A stretch of 64,000 nt of DNA from positions 3,596,001-3,660,000 of the forward strand of contig NC_069671.1 in assembly GCF_027244095.1 (NCBI RefSeq), in the 5' to 3' direction. The stretch is from Hemicordylus capensis. Taxonomy: Eukaryota > Chordata > Lepidosauria > Squamata > Cordylidae. Positions 51,651 to 62,499 of the stretch are shown piece by piece (within the stretch, counting starts at the first letter, position 1; each line of letters begins with the position of its first letter). The notes under the pieces are model-generated. The model searched no databases and was not told where the DNA came from. It saw only the letters and a list, made by a program, of their open reading frames with translations. The translations under genes were made by a program, and so were the position numbers.

Positions 51651-51661
51651 TAGGAGACTGG

Positions 51662-51857
51662 GGAACATAGGAACATAGGCAGCTGCCATATACGGAGTCA
51701 GACCATTCGTCTATCTACCTCAGTATTGTCTTCACAGACTGGCAGTGGCTTCTCCAAGGTTGCAGGCAGGAATCTTTCTCAGCCCTATCCTGGAGATGCT
51801 GCCAGGGAGGGAACCTGGAGCCTAGATGCTCTTCCCAGAGCAGCTCCATCCCCTGAG
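51662..51857 (-). mobile_element. 5S-containing SINE, body half
   Basis: GGAACATAGGCAGCTGCC to AGCTCCATCCCCTGAGG, then cut by the next repeat. Confidence 0.78.
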
Positions 51858-51968
51858 GATTCAAATTCAAATCAAATTGCTCTTTTAAGGGGTGGTTTAA
51901 TTTGAATCACTCGATTCATCCAGATTCAAGTCAAATTGATTAGAATTTCAGCCAATTTTCACTTCCCT
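51858..51968. repeat. gtgtgca-edge repeat, AT-rich variant, partial
   Basis: GATTCAAATTCAAATCAAAT and GATTCAAGTCAAATTGATTA, close to 49130-49190. Confidence 0.55.
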
Positions 51969-52587
51969 AGCCGAGTCTCTATGAAGAGCTTTAGGCAGCA
52001 ATAATTGTGCTTTCTCCTCCCTCTGCTTATGAATTTGAATCTTCATTTCTCTTTTGATATTCACATGCTTCTTTTCACGAGCCACTTGGCAGCTCATGGC
52101 TTGCATCTCCCGTCTTCTTTCTCGTTGCGGGCTGCAGCCAGGAACTCTTCACCCAAGCCCACCTTTTGCTCTTTGAATTATTAAAGACAGAATTTCTTGT
52201 CAGCTTTGAACTTTGGTTGCAGAGTCAGAGATGCTTCCCTGCTGAGTGGCAGGCATCTTTCTCAGGAGTCTGTATTCCCCGAGGAGCCTGATTCAGGTAC
52301 CTCCTCCATCTCTGAAGGCGGCAACTAGTGGCTGCTGAGATCTACCATTTGTAGAGATTTGTGGAACCCTACAAATAATTTTGGGGCAGACTAGAAACCT
52401 GACCTGAATAACAGCAACTCCTTTTGCGTTTATGCCCACCCTCCGCACTTTGGTACTGATTGCTAGGATAAGAAGAGATGGGCTTCACCTCTGTCCCCAC
52501 TTCTGCCAGTTCGATATGGATTTAGTCACATTAAATGTCCCTGAGAATCTTGACTAGGAAACAAAATATTTCTCGTTTCTATGGAAG
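51969..52587. other. Unassigned
   Basis: Nothing recognised. Confidence 0.4.
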
Positions 52588-53000
52588 GTAGGGATGTGCA
52601 CCAAACCGGCTGGTCCAGTTTGGTTCGAGTCTGGACTGGACCCGAACCAGACCAGGCCAATTCGGTCTGGCACCCCCTTAAATCCCCGGTCTGGTCTGGT
52701 CCGGGAGGGGTTCGTGAAGTGTTTTTAACCCCCCCCGCCTCCCTTATTCCTATTGTGCAGGCGTGGCAGCCTCCAAAATGGCCACTGCGCTGAGGGGGGA
52801 AGGCAAAAAAACAGCTGAAGAGCATCTGAAAGGGCGATTTCAGGAATAAGGGTGGCTGGATGGGGGGCAGGGAGGGTGAACTGCCAAGGGACCCCCCCCG
52901 CCACCGTGGACAACTCCCCTTGAAGGGGTACGTGTAGATTTAAAAAACAAACAAACCACAAAAACTCGCAGACCCCCCGAGTGGTCGACCGAATCAGGGG
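52588..53000. repeat. gtgtgca-edge / AACCGG-TTCGG repeat
   Basis: TAGGGATGTGCACCAAACCG, GGCTGGTCCAGTTTGGTTCG, GGACCCGAACCAGACC, TCTGGTCTGGTCCGGG. The right end is not clear. Confidence 0.6.
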
Positions 53001-53009
53001 TGAAACCTG

Positions 53010-53113
53010 CCTGAAACCTTAGAGAAGCTGCTGCCAGTCTGGGTAGACAATACTGAGCTAGATGGACCAGTGATCTGACTCAGTACAAGGCAGCTTCCTG
53101 TGTTCCTATGTAC
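53010..53113 (+). mobile_element. SINE 3' body
   Basis: GAAGCTGCTGCCAGTCTGGG to GGCAGCTTCCTGTGTTCC. Confidence 0.75.
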
Positions 53114-53124
53114 ATTGATTAGAT

Positions 53125-53373
53125 CAATGGTTCTCAACCTTGGATCCCCAGATGTTTGTTTGTTTTTTATACCACCTGATATATAGAGAGCGCTAGATGG
53201 TGTACAAAATTTAAAACACAGTATAAAACAGAGTAAAAACAGTTAAACTTTTGCAAAATACAGTAAAAGCAATCTCATTAAAATCGAAAGCAATTAAATC
53301 GTTTAAGACATTGCTGGGGATAATGGGAGTTGTAGTCCAACCACATCTGGGCCACCAAGATTGAGAACCCCAG
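53125..53373. mobile_element. hAT MITE family A split by a LINE tail
   Basis: CAATGGTTCTCAACCTTGG to GAGAACCCCAG, flanked by GATTAG(A/C)T at 53117-53124 and 53374-53381. Inside, TTTTATACCACCTGATATAT and A-rich sequence to about 53305 form a reversed LINE tail. Confidence 0.78.
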
Positions 53374-53381
53374 GATTAGCT

Positions 53382-54090
53382 CTCCATGGAACCAAGAATT
53401 CTGAGGCCACCCCACGTGGCCTTTTTTTGTAGCTGTTGCAGGCATTTTAAGCAGTATTTTGCACACAGGCTTCTGCTCATCAGTAAACTGTAAGGAGGTG
53501 GGGGGAGAGACACGCACAAAAGCTGCAGCAAACGGTGCATGTGCCAATTCCAAAGTTAATTTTGAGACGACTCCGAGTTGAACCAGAGAGCAGGGCAGAG
53601 CTACCCTACGGAACAATAACGAGATGGAATAAGAAAATCCGCACATCCTTCACGGTGCTTTGCTCCCATCCTGGGGTGGCTGCTTAATGGTTTGGGGAGA
53701 AGACAAGCCAATGAGGAAAAAAATCCAAATGGTACAGATTGGGGGGAGGATGCATTTCAGCACATTGCCTGATTGCGGCAAGGAAAAAAAGATTAACCCA
53801 GGGGCTTTCAAGCTTGGGTCCCCAGAGGATGTTGTCCCCTGCTAACGGAGCAAAGAGGCACTTTTTACATCTCCTGCATCCCCCCCCCCCGCCCCAGGTA
53901 CAACCTAGCATGGCATGCTCAGCAATACTCCACTGACAGATGCCGGCAGGGAGACCTGGCCGTTCATGCCACAGCAGCCAGTTCCACTGCCTGTGGGACC
54001 AGTGCCATGGGATTCTGCTTGCCCACTTGTGTTTGTGTGTGTGTGTCGCTTGTGCGACTTGGGAGTGTGCGCGCTTGTGTGTGCTCAGGA
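53382..54090. other. Unassigned, with partial MITE at 53800-53840
   Basis: CTTTCAAGCTTGGGTCCCCA is a MITE left end; otherwise nothing recognised. Confidence 0.4.
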
Positions 54091-54094
54091 GACT

Positions 54095-54124
54095 GCACGT
54101 GTGAGCACTGTCAGATACCCCCCC

Positions 54125-54175
<51 letters not shown>

Positions 54176-54330
54176 ACATATTTAGGGGATGGAGCCGCTC
54201 TGAGAAGAGCATCCGAGGCTCCAAGTTCCCTCCCTGGCAGCATCTCCAAGACAGGGCTGAGAGAGACTCCTGCCTGCAACCTTGCAGAAGCCGCTGCCGG
54301 TCTGGCTAGACATTTCTGAGCTAGCTGGAC
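54095..54330 (+). mobile_element. 5S-containing SINE with internal (TCTA)n
   Basis: GTGAGCACTGTCAGATACCC is followed by about 12 TCTA units (54127-54175) and then GGGGATGGAGCCGCTCTGAG and the body. Confidence 0.75.
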
Positions 54331-54387
54331 ATTTTAAAGCAGGTCTCCCCGGTCCTCTAACACTCTAGCCATTACACCACCCTGACT

Positions 54388-55610
54388 CATAGGCGGAACT
54401 AGGGAGGGGGCAGGCAGGGCACGTGCCTTAGGAACCACTGAGGTGGGGGCGCCACGCCAGTTCCTGCCACCCCCACCCCATTGCCCCCCTGCCCAGCCCC
54501 AGGGGGGCCCCTCAGCCGCTTGCCTCCAGCTCCGGCCTAGGATCAGCGAGGGAGCAGCCTGCAAACTGCAGAGCTCTTCTTTCCCTGCCTCTCAGCTGAT
54601 CGGTGGGTGGGCGGGGCTTCTCAGCTGATCGGCGGGTGGGTGGGGCTTCCAGAGAGGCCTCCCAGTAGGCCTCCCTGAAGCCTGAATTTGGCAGGCCCCA
54701 GCAAGCCCAGAAGGAGGCTGGCAGAGCTCCCTGCAGCAGACCAGACCATCCAGCACAGCTTTTGCAAGGTAGGCTGTGAATTCCTTTTTGTGGTTACCCC
54801 CCTATATAGGGATCTGCTTGCCATGGGGCTTTGATATGGGTGGTGGGGCGAGACTGAGAAGTCTCTGAATATTTAATTTAAAACAGACTGAGAAATGTGC
54901 TGGCTTTAAAAACCAAAACTATCTAAGGCCTATAAGTGGCTTGTTTCATGTCAGAAAATTACAAAAACTTCTGGAACAAATATTTCATTCTTTCTTTCAT
55001 TCATTTATAAATGCACTTATGTTCAAGTTGTTTTGCAACCCAGAAGGTCTGAGTGAGAACTGTGAAGCAGGTGTGGTGCTTTTATTTTATTTTGGTTTTC
55101 TTGTGTGTGAACTGCTCCCCAATAACTTGCAGGGACTTCAGGGTAAATCTGGCCAACATGTGAATGCAGCACCTCCATTCCAGAGGAGGAGAGGTGTGTT
55201 AAAGGGCTTTAAAAGCCTCGTGTGAAAAACCTCCTGGAATCAAACTTGACTGAATTTGTTCAGAATTCTGAGAAAACAAACACAGGCTCACCCTGCATGG
55301 TTGAAAGTCTCCTTTGCTAATCTGCAGCGAGGGGGCCATTTTAATAATTCGCGTTGCTCGTGTGTTCTAGGCATTAAAAGTAGCACAAATATATAGTACT
55401 CAATGTATATCACTATATACTGTGAAGTGTGCATGTGTGTATTCAGTGAAATGTATTTCTAGGCAGCATACTTATTTTGAAATATCAGACATAAATCCTT
55501 GGGGGCCTGGGATGTGTGGAGGCCCTGGACTTTGAGGGGCTGGGGGCCCATTTTAAAATCTCATCTTGTCCCATTCCAACCTTGCTATGCCCCTGGCGGT
55601 CACTACACGT
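54388..55610. mobile_element. hAT-type element, inverted relative of 40956-42185
   Basis: In order, CTCAGCTGATCGG, CTATATAGGGATCTGCTTGC, GAGAAGTCTCTGAATATT, GTGAACTGCTCCCCAATAAC, ACCCTGCATGGTTGAAAGTC and CCAACCTTGCTATGCCCCTG are the reverse complement of blocks in 40956-42185. The terminal CCCCTG is intact; no target duplication seen. Confidence 0.85.
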
Positions 55611-56430
55611 GGGTTTCTGCACAACGACTGCACAGAAGAAACTTCAATGTAGAAAATGTGTCTCTTGTAAATTGACCCTGAATTTTCCATCAATGACTGG
55701 GATATTTGAGAGCTAGAGTCAATAATAAAAGACCAGCACGCTGCTTGTGACAAGAAGGGGCAAATTACAATGATTTCTTAGTCTGGCAGGGGCTGGTTTT
55801 GGCCCTGGCAGAACTTGGCTGTCTGCTCCTGTTGCAAATGCCTCTGTCTAGTGTGGCAAACTCATGTATCCTCCTCCCTCTTGGTGTCAAAGTAAGCACT
55901 GGTGTGGTGAATGCACATATACCCCATCATGAGCCAACAGTCATCATAAGACAAAGGCTGGCAGGAATCATTTAACCCCCACCACCACCACCACTTTCTT
56001 CTTCCCCTATTTTGCTAGTGGCTATTTGGGCAGGTGATCCTCTGTCTAGGACAAAGTCATGTTTTTAAAAAAAGAATGAGAGGAGACAGAGAAAATGACA
56101 CTTGGAATCCTCGCATAGCTCCTGACTGTTGTTCAAGGTCTTTTACAGAGATGGCTCATGTTTTCAGGTTTTGATCAACAACCATGTCTAGATGGTACAG
56201 TGTTCCTTTTAACGGGGATTTCCAGATATTGCTGACTACAAGTCCCATCATTCCTGTTTGGACAGGGGCACAATTTCAGTGCTTGCCCTAGGCGCTATTT
56301 TCCCTAGTTACGCCTCTGCACAGACTCCATCTCTTTTACTCCTTTACATGACTAACCTTGCTGGTCTGATCCAGACCATAGCCTGTCTCTCCTATTTAAC
56401 CTTCTCTTCCTTTTAAAGAGCCACCTAACT
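55611..56430. other. Unassigned, with hAT remnants at 56205-56320
   Basis: 56270-56325 (CAGTGCTTGCCCTAGGCGCT, CTAGTTACGCCTCTG) is the complement of the 21713 hAT end. Otherwise nothing. Confidence 0.45.
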
Positions 56431-56662
56431 AAATGTATTTTAATTCTTATTTATTTTTTTCACATTTATATTCCGCTCTTCCTCCAAGGAGCCCAGAACA
56501 TAGTTAAGTTTCTCCTCACAACAACCCTGTGAAGTAGGTTAGGCTGAGAGAGAAGTGACTGGCCCAGAGTCACCCAGCAAGTATCATGGCTGAATGAGGA
56601 TTTGAACTCAGGTCTCCCCGGTCCTAGTCTAGCACTCTAACCACTACACCACACTGGCTACA
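56430..56662 (-). mobile_element. MIR-like CORE-SINE, complete
   Basis: TATATTCCGCTCTTCCTCCA, CTCACAACAACCCTGTGAAG, GTGACTGGCCCAGAGTCACC and CTCTAACCACTACACCACAC on the plus strand. Confidence 0.82.
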
Positions 56663-57390
56663 TGCTGCCTCTGGCAGCTCACAAACAAGGCCCAGATTAA
56701 ATGATGCCCCCGTTGACAGTCCTCCAGCAGCTGATATACTACTCTTGAACATGGAGGCTCCCTTTGTTTGGAGAACGGTTTGGCTTTGTGGCTGAGAAGT
56801 GTGGGATGGTTCTACGGATGTGTTAGTCTTTCCTGGCATGGACATTTTGCACTTGCAGGATGATGTCTGGCTGGGGAGTGATGCACAGCCATCAAGGAGC
56901 GGTTGGTCTTCATGTTTTCCTAGCAGCGTCATTGGGAGGCAGGTTGAGTGGTGGCGAGTAATTCATGGGCCAGGAGGGAACAGGCAGCTCTTCGAAGCTT
57001 TTACATCTTTGGGGATTGAACTGTCATGCAGACATCCGCTGTTCAGTGGGGAAAAGATTTTATTTTCTGAAACCTTCTTACACAAGGCATGAAAATATAC
57101 GGATTCATTGTGAATCCAGGCAACCCTGAAGCCTAGGCTGCCTGCTTCAGGTTGTAAGCTTCAATACAATAATTAGTAGATTGCTCAGCAAAACGGTAGG
57201 TGAGGACCATTTCTAACTGGAGGTTCTTCTGAGCCAAAGCCACACTGGTTTTATCTTTGAAGATAGCTGAGTGTGGTCTGGCCAGGGCTATCCATATTCA
57301 GGTAACCTCCAGATTAGACTGCTGCAGTGCATTGCACATGGGGCTGCCCTGAAAGACTTTCCAGCTCCTTCAGGTAGTTAAAAACACAAC
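56663..57390. other. Unassigned
   Basis: 57300-57390 resembles the L2 LDYCN region in wording (AGATTAGACTGCTGCAGTGC); not firm. Confidence 0.35.
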
Positions 57391-57391
57391 T

Positions 57392-57394
57392 GTC

Positions 57395-57426
<32 letters not shown>

Positions 57427-57535
57427 ATCTATCTATCTATCTATTTATTACATTTATAAACCGCTTATGTGAACGGCCTTGTGATTGTTTTTAATGAAAG
57501 GCAGTATATAAATTTAACAATAAATAAAAATAAAG
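57392..57535 (+). repeat. (TCTA)n and LINE 3' tail
   Basis: About 14 TCTA-like units at 57395-57444, then TTATAAACCGCTTATGTGAA and GGCAGTATATAAATTTAACA, an L2-like end. Confidence 0.75.
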
Positions 57536-57609
57536 GGGTGGAACTTCAATCAGAAGGCAGGGCTCCTTCAAGGCTCACTTGGGATCTGCTCTTTAATGAA
57601 GCAACATCC

Positions 57610-57835
57610 AGAGAGCTAGGGTGGTGTAATGGTTAGAGCACTGGGCTAGGACCAGGGAGCTACGAGTTCAAATCCCCACTTCGCCATGAAACTCACTGGG
57701 TGACCCTGGGCCAGTCACCTTTCTCTCAGCCTAACCTACCTCACGGGGTTGTTGTGAGGATAAACAGAACCATGAGCACAGCAGCTCTGGGTTCCTTGGA
57801 GGAAGAGCGGGATAAAAACACAGTAAATAGTAGAA
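57610..57835 (+). mobile_element. MIR-like CORE-SINE, complete
   Basis: AGGGTGGTGTAATGGTTAGA, GTTCAAATCCCCACTTCGCC, GGGTGACCCTGGGCCAGTCA, CTAACCTACCTCACGGGGTT. Confidence 0.85.
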
Positions 57836-57865
57836 TACATATATACATCCTCCAGTCCTCTGGTG

Positions 57866-58001
57866 CAGGGATTCTCAGCCTTGGGTCCCCAGATGTTATT
57901 GAACTTCAACTCCCATAATCCCCACCCCCAGTGGACTTTGGCTGGGGATTATGGGAGCTGAAGTCCAATAACGTCTAGGGACCCAACATTGAGAATCCAT
58001 G
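57866..58001. mobile_element. hAT MITE family A, perfect target duplication
   Basis: CAGGGATTCTCAGCCTTGGG to GAGAATCCATG, flanked by CTCTGGTG at 57858-57865 and 58002-58009. Confidence 0.88.
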
Positions 58002-58009
58002 CTCTGGTG

Positions 58010-58908
58010 GATGTCCAGCCCCCAGCCCTATACTCAGGGCTGCCAAGAGTGAGATGTGAGATCCCCCCACTGTCATGAGGCTGTGAGATCACCTCTGCCA
58101 CCTGGTAATTCTAGCCACCATGTGCTAAAATGGGGTGTGGGTGTGGGTGTGGGGTGAGCTGAACACCCCCCCTGTGGTGGAGGTGGGTGAAGTGGGAGTG
58201 GCCAGTCCTGAGCCTGACCATCCAGCCCAGCAGCCCTTGAGAACTGCGAGGCACTCCAGCATGCCTGCAGAGTTTGAATGGAGCGTCAACGCTCTACTGT
58301 CAAGGCTCTACTGTCAAGGCTCTACTGACAGTGGCCTTTGCATATTCGGCTTCAAAAATTCAGATTTTTCCCAAAATTGTGCGAAATCCATAAAAATGGG
58401 TAAAATCCAAATGCAACTTTTCTTTTTCCAAAAATTGTATCGGGAAAGTTGTGATTAATTTCAAATTATCAAAATTAATTGTGGGAAAATTTCGGAATTT
58501 TGGAATTCACAAAATGGTGCTTGCTTCACGTTTTGGCGAGATTGTCACCCAGGGATCAATAAAGTGGCTAAAATCATGTTCTTTAGGGTCTGGCTCGGTA
58601 GAAGGCTCCGTCCCATGATCATTGCACTCCTGTCCGCTAGAGAGATGATGCAGCCACCTACTGACTTGAAGATTTCCTTTCTAGAGACTCTGGGGAGGGA
58701 GTTGAAGCCTGAAGAATGACAGTTCTTGCAACTCGCATGAAAAAGACTGAACAAGGCATCCACTTGAAGAGGTAAAAATAGGGACAGTGATTTACCAGGG
58801 ACAGCTTCCAGAAAAGTCCCTGATAATTAGAGACCGTTGGAGCCTATGCAAATGTATGAAGCGAACAGATATATAAATATTCTGGCTTTGGTGTGTTATA
58901 GAAAGAGT
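58010..58908. other. Unassigned; AT-rich self-similar stretch 58330-58520
   Basis: ATTTCAAATTATCAAAATTA, GGAAAATTTCGGAATTTTGG and similar words suggest a third, AT-rich dialect of the gtgtgca-edge repeats, but no edge is visible. Confidence 0.35.
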
Positions 58909-58909
58909 G

Positions 58910-59378
58910 CAGTTATCCCTTACCAACTGTGAGTGTTCCATTCCGGCAAAACCCCATGGTTGGCAAATTTGCGGTTGGTGAGGCATTAAAGACTATGGGA
59001 TGCGGGGGTTAGGGGAACCGTGATTGCAAAAAACACCAAGCAATAAAGGGGAAATGCTAAATCTTTGGGGCAAAAATGACCCCCAAATCCCTTAATATCA
59101 TCAAGAGTCACCAAGAGGAGTGAGCAGATTGAACCTCTGGACATTTTTTGAATCCCCCCACAAAGCACTCAAATGCACTTTAAATCGGCAAGCGTCAGCC
59201 AGAGGAATGAGCAGATTGAACCTCTGAACTCCACAAAATCACTACCCTCCCAACACTTTAAAAAAGCCCCCACCAACCTTGGCTACTTGGGTTGGAGTTG
59301 GCAAGACTGTACTCAATTTCCCAGTCGCAGATACTCAAAACCAGGGCTGGGGAAACTGCGGTTGGCAAGGGATGGCTG
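58910..59378. mobile_element. Tigger/pogo-like element, 469 bp
   Basis: CAGTTATCCCTTACCAACTG against CAGCCATCCCTTGCCAACCG (other strand). TA follows the right end; the left dinucleotide is changed. GAGCAGATTGAACCTCTG occurs twice inside. Confidence 0.7.
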
Positions 59379-59434
59379 TATCTTAAAAGAAGATCTGCTT
59401 GAAACCCAGAAGATTTGCAGCTGATCAGTGCAGA

Positions 59435-59560
59435 CCAGAGCCCCACAACTCTGGCCATCCCGCTGTTTTGGGATGATAACAACTCCCACCATCCCCAGCC
59501 AATAGTCAGGGGTTATGGAAGCTGTAGGCCCACATCTGCAGGAAGGCCAAAGTTCTGAAG
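59435..59560. mobile_element. MITE related to family A
   Basis: AACAACTCCCACCATCCCCA and GGGGTTATGGAAGCTGTAGG arms. Ends are unclear. Confidence 0.5.
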
Positions 59561-59569
59561 CCCTGGTGT

Positions 59570-59636
59570 GGTCAATACTGGGCTAGATGGACCAATGAAT
59601 AGTCTGATTCAATATCAGGAAGTTTTCTGGGTTCAT
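59570..59636 (+). mobile_element. SINE 3' end
   Basis: GGGCTAGATGGACCAATGAA to GGAAGTTTTCTGGGTTC. Confidence 0.6.
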
Positions 59637-59721
59637 GAGCTCACTACATTATTACTCTGAAGCCCTAATCCTTAGAGGGTAGTTGTGGCACCATTTAGTT
59701 GCTGAATGATGAAAAAAGGAC

Positions 59722-60013
59722 AGGAACATAGGAAGCTGCCATATACTGAGTCAGACGCTTGGTCCATCTAGCTCAGTATTGTCTACCCAGACTGGCAGCG
59801 GCTTCTCCAAAGTTGCAGGCAGGAATCTCTCTCAGCCCTATCTTGGAGATGCCAGGGAGGGAACATGGGACTTTCTGCTCTTCCCAGAGCAGCTCCACCC
59901 CCCAAGGGGAATATCTTACAGTGCTCACATGGAGTCTCCCATTCAAATGCAACCAGGATGGACCCTGCTTAGCTAAGGGGACAAGTCATGCTTGCTACCA
60001 CAAGACCAGCTCC
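59722..60013 (-). mobile_element. 5S-containing SINE
   Basis: Full length. Confidence 0.82.
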
Positions 60014-60780
60014 GATTTCCCTGGGACATGTGCAAAGTCTGGTTTCATCCTAAACTTGCAGACCTCACAAAGCCTGTGTGTGTGGGGTGAGAGAGAGAGA
60101 GAGAGAGAGCGCGCAGCTGTGAGTGATTTGGTATTGATTCCCTACAGGCAATCCGATTCATTCCAGGCACCAGAAGGACATTTAATCCTTGTTAAAAATA
60201 AATAAGTTCAATTATTGGAAAGGGGAAAAAATACAGCAGTGTATTTATTGCAAGTAAATCAAAAGTAATTACTAATGGGGAAAGTTCTATTTTCATCATA
60301 CCGTGGATGTTGCATTTCTGATTGCTATCAGCAAAGGGCATTTGGATGTGGCGGTGAGGAAAGTCTGTTGTGTCGTGAGAGGACCAGCTTTGGTTCAGCT
60401 CACTGTCAGACCCGGCTCCTGGGACGAAGGGTCTGTAGCTGGCCAGTGCCTGGCTGGGCCCACAGCAGAGGCCTGATGATGCCTGCCTTGGATGGCGAGG
60501 GAGGTTGGGACCAGCACTGGCAGCTGCCATTTCACTTCACAAGGTCCCCGGTGATGCAGCATCGTTCCACGTTGGAAGCATGATGCTTCGTGATCCCCAC
60601 CCCGTATAGAAAATCTGTCTGACCCTGAGGAGGCTGGACCAACACTGGACCCAATCCCAAGTCCCAGTGGCATAACAAAGTTGGAGGAGGCCTGTGTTTG
60701 ACGTATGGCTGGAATGAGAAATGATTGAAATGGTGCCACATAATTTTTTTTACATTTTATTTTTGAGTGGTCACAAAGCC
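60014..60780. other. Unassigned, with (GA)n at 60088-60110
   Basis: CAGTGGCATAACAAAGTTGG at 60666 looks like a hAT left end; no right end found. Confidence 0.35.
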
Positions 60781-60781
60781 T

Positions 60782-61258
60782 TTGCCTTTGCCTCCTCCCC
60801 CTCCACTCCCCCTCCTCCAACTCCGCTGCTGCCACCTCCACCACCATCACTTCTTCTTCCTCCTCTTCCTCTCATCCTTCTTCTCCTCTTTTTTCTCCTT
60901 CTCCTCCTCCTCCTCCACTGCCTCCTCCTCCTGTTCCACCACCACCACTAACACCTTCTCCTTCTCCTCCTCTTCTTCCTCCTCCTCCTCCTCTTCCTCT
61001 CCACCTCCTCCTTCTCTTTTTCCTCCTCCTTCACTGCCACCTCCTCCTTTTCCTATGCCACCACTTCTTCCTCTTTTTCCTCTCCTCCTCCTCCGGCTCC
61101 TCCACCACTTTTTTCTTCTTTTCCTCTCCCCTCCCCTCCTCCTCCACTGCCACCTCCTCCTCCACCACCACCACCACGTCCTCCTCCTTGTCCTCCTCGT
61201 CCTCCTCTTCTGCTCCTCCTTCTCCTCCACTGCCACCTCTCCTCCTCCTCCTGGTGGG
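60782..61258. repeat. 475-bp TCC-rich polypyrimidine tract
   Basis: Degenerate (TCC)n and (CTT)n on the plus strand with short CCACCACCA blocks. Long open frames are composition artefacts. Confidence 0.92.
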
Positions 61259-62004
61259 CAGGAAGGTGGCAAGAGAAGAGGAGACACGGCAGTAGCAGGT
61301 GCAGGACAGAGCTCTCTGGCTGCCCTCACTCTCTTCCTGCTTTCAGCTTTCCTGCTGGAAGCAGGAAGAGCAGGCAGCCAGAGCAGCTGGCAGACCAGAG
61401 GAGGAGAGGAGGAGGAAGAGGAGGCTGTAGCAAAGAACGAGACAGGCAAATGGTTATTGGAAGTGGCTAGCAGCATGAGGCGCTCCTGGGCAGTGAGCTG
61501 GAGGGGGAAGGAGATGTCAGAGGGCCCCAGGGGTGGGACAAGCCTGTGTTCCAAATGTCCCTTTGCTCTGCTGGGCCACCACACCAGGCCATAGCCCTTG
61601 TGGAATCTCCGCCCTGCAGTGGCATCCTTGGAACCTTAGTCCCCAGGAACCAGCCTCTCCCACACCATTGCACTTCCTGAGATCTGTGTGCCAGCGCTGG
61701 CAACAGGCCTTTGATTAGCCCGCTATTTTCCTGGGTTTGGTTTTAATTGCTGCTTCCTGACCATTCAGCTGTTTGTGTTTTCTTTTGGTTACTGTTGGAG
61801 ATTTTTGAGTAATGTCAGTTATGCAATTTTAACGGGTACATCTTGCCCTTTTAAGGTCGTATCACACTTTGGATACATTGGAAGAAAATCAGCTCAGAAA
61901 TAATCTATAAATGAAATATTCAGCCTATGGGTCACTATCCAGCTCTGGTCCAAGAAAGGAATGACAGAACTATCAGTCACTTTTTAAATTAAAGGCAATT
62001 TTTA
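61259..62004. other. Unassigned
   Basis: Nothing recognised. Confidence 0.4.
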
Positions 62005-62192
62005 AAGTGATGATTCTCTTATATTTAGCAGGGGGAGAGCAACTGGCCCTCTCCATCCCCAGCAAAGCACCCCTCCTGTGGCTGTTGCTGGTATCTATCT
62101 TATGTTTCTTTTTTTAGATTGTGAGCCCTTGGGGGACAGGGAGCCATCTTTAGTTACTATTATTTTTCTATGTAAACTGCTTTGTGAACTTT
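62005..62192 (+). repeat. L2-like LINE 3'-end repeat (R1), plus strand
   Basis: GCTGTTGCTGGTATCTATCT, AGATTGTGAGCCCTTGGGGG and ACAGGGAGCCATC. Confidence 0.65.
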
Positions 62193-62499
62193 ACATAGGA
62201 ACATAGGAAGCTGCCATATTCAGAGTCAGATCCTTGGTCCATCTCACTCAGTACTGTCTACACAGACTGGCAGTGGCTTCTCCAAGGTTGCAGGCAGGAT
62301 TCTCTCTCTTGGATTCCTATCTTGGAGATGCTGCCAGGGAGGGAACTGGGGACCTTCTGCTCTTCCCACAGCAGCCCCATCCCCCGAGGAAACTATCTTG
62401 CAGTGCTCACACATCGTCTCCCATTCATATGCAACCAGGGTGGACCCTGCTTAGCTAAGGGGACAAGTTGTGCTGGCTACCACAAGACCAGCTCTCCTC
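62193..62499 (-). mobile_element. 5S-containing SINE
   Basis: Full length; follows R1 directly. Confidence 0.82.

Noticed and set aside
60400-60570. Possible LTR-like edge at TGTCAGACCCGGCTCC
   Set aside because: Only one edge, no partner, no internal gene remnants.
60767-61594. Open frames of 245 and 275 codons
   Set aside because: Same reason: TCC-rich low-complexity sequence open in several frames on both strands.
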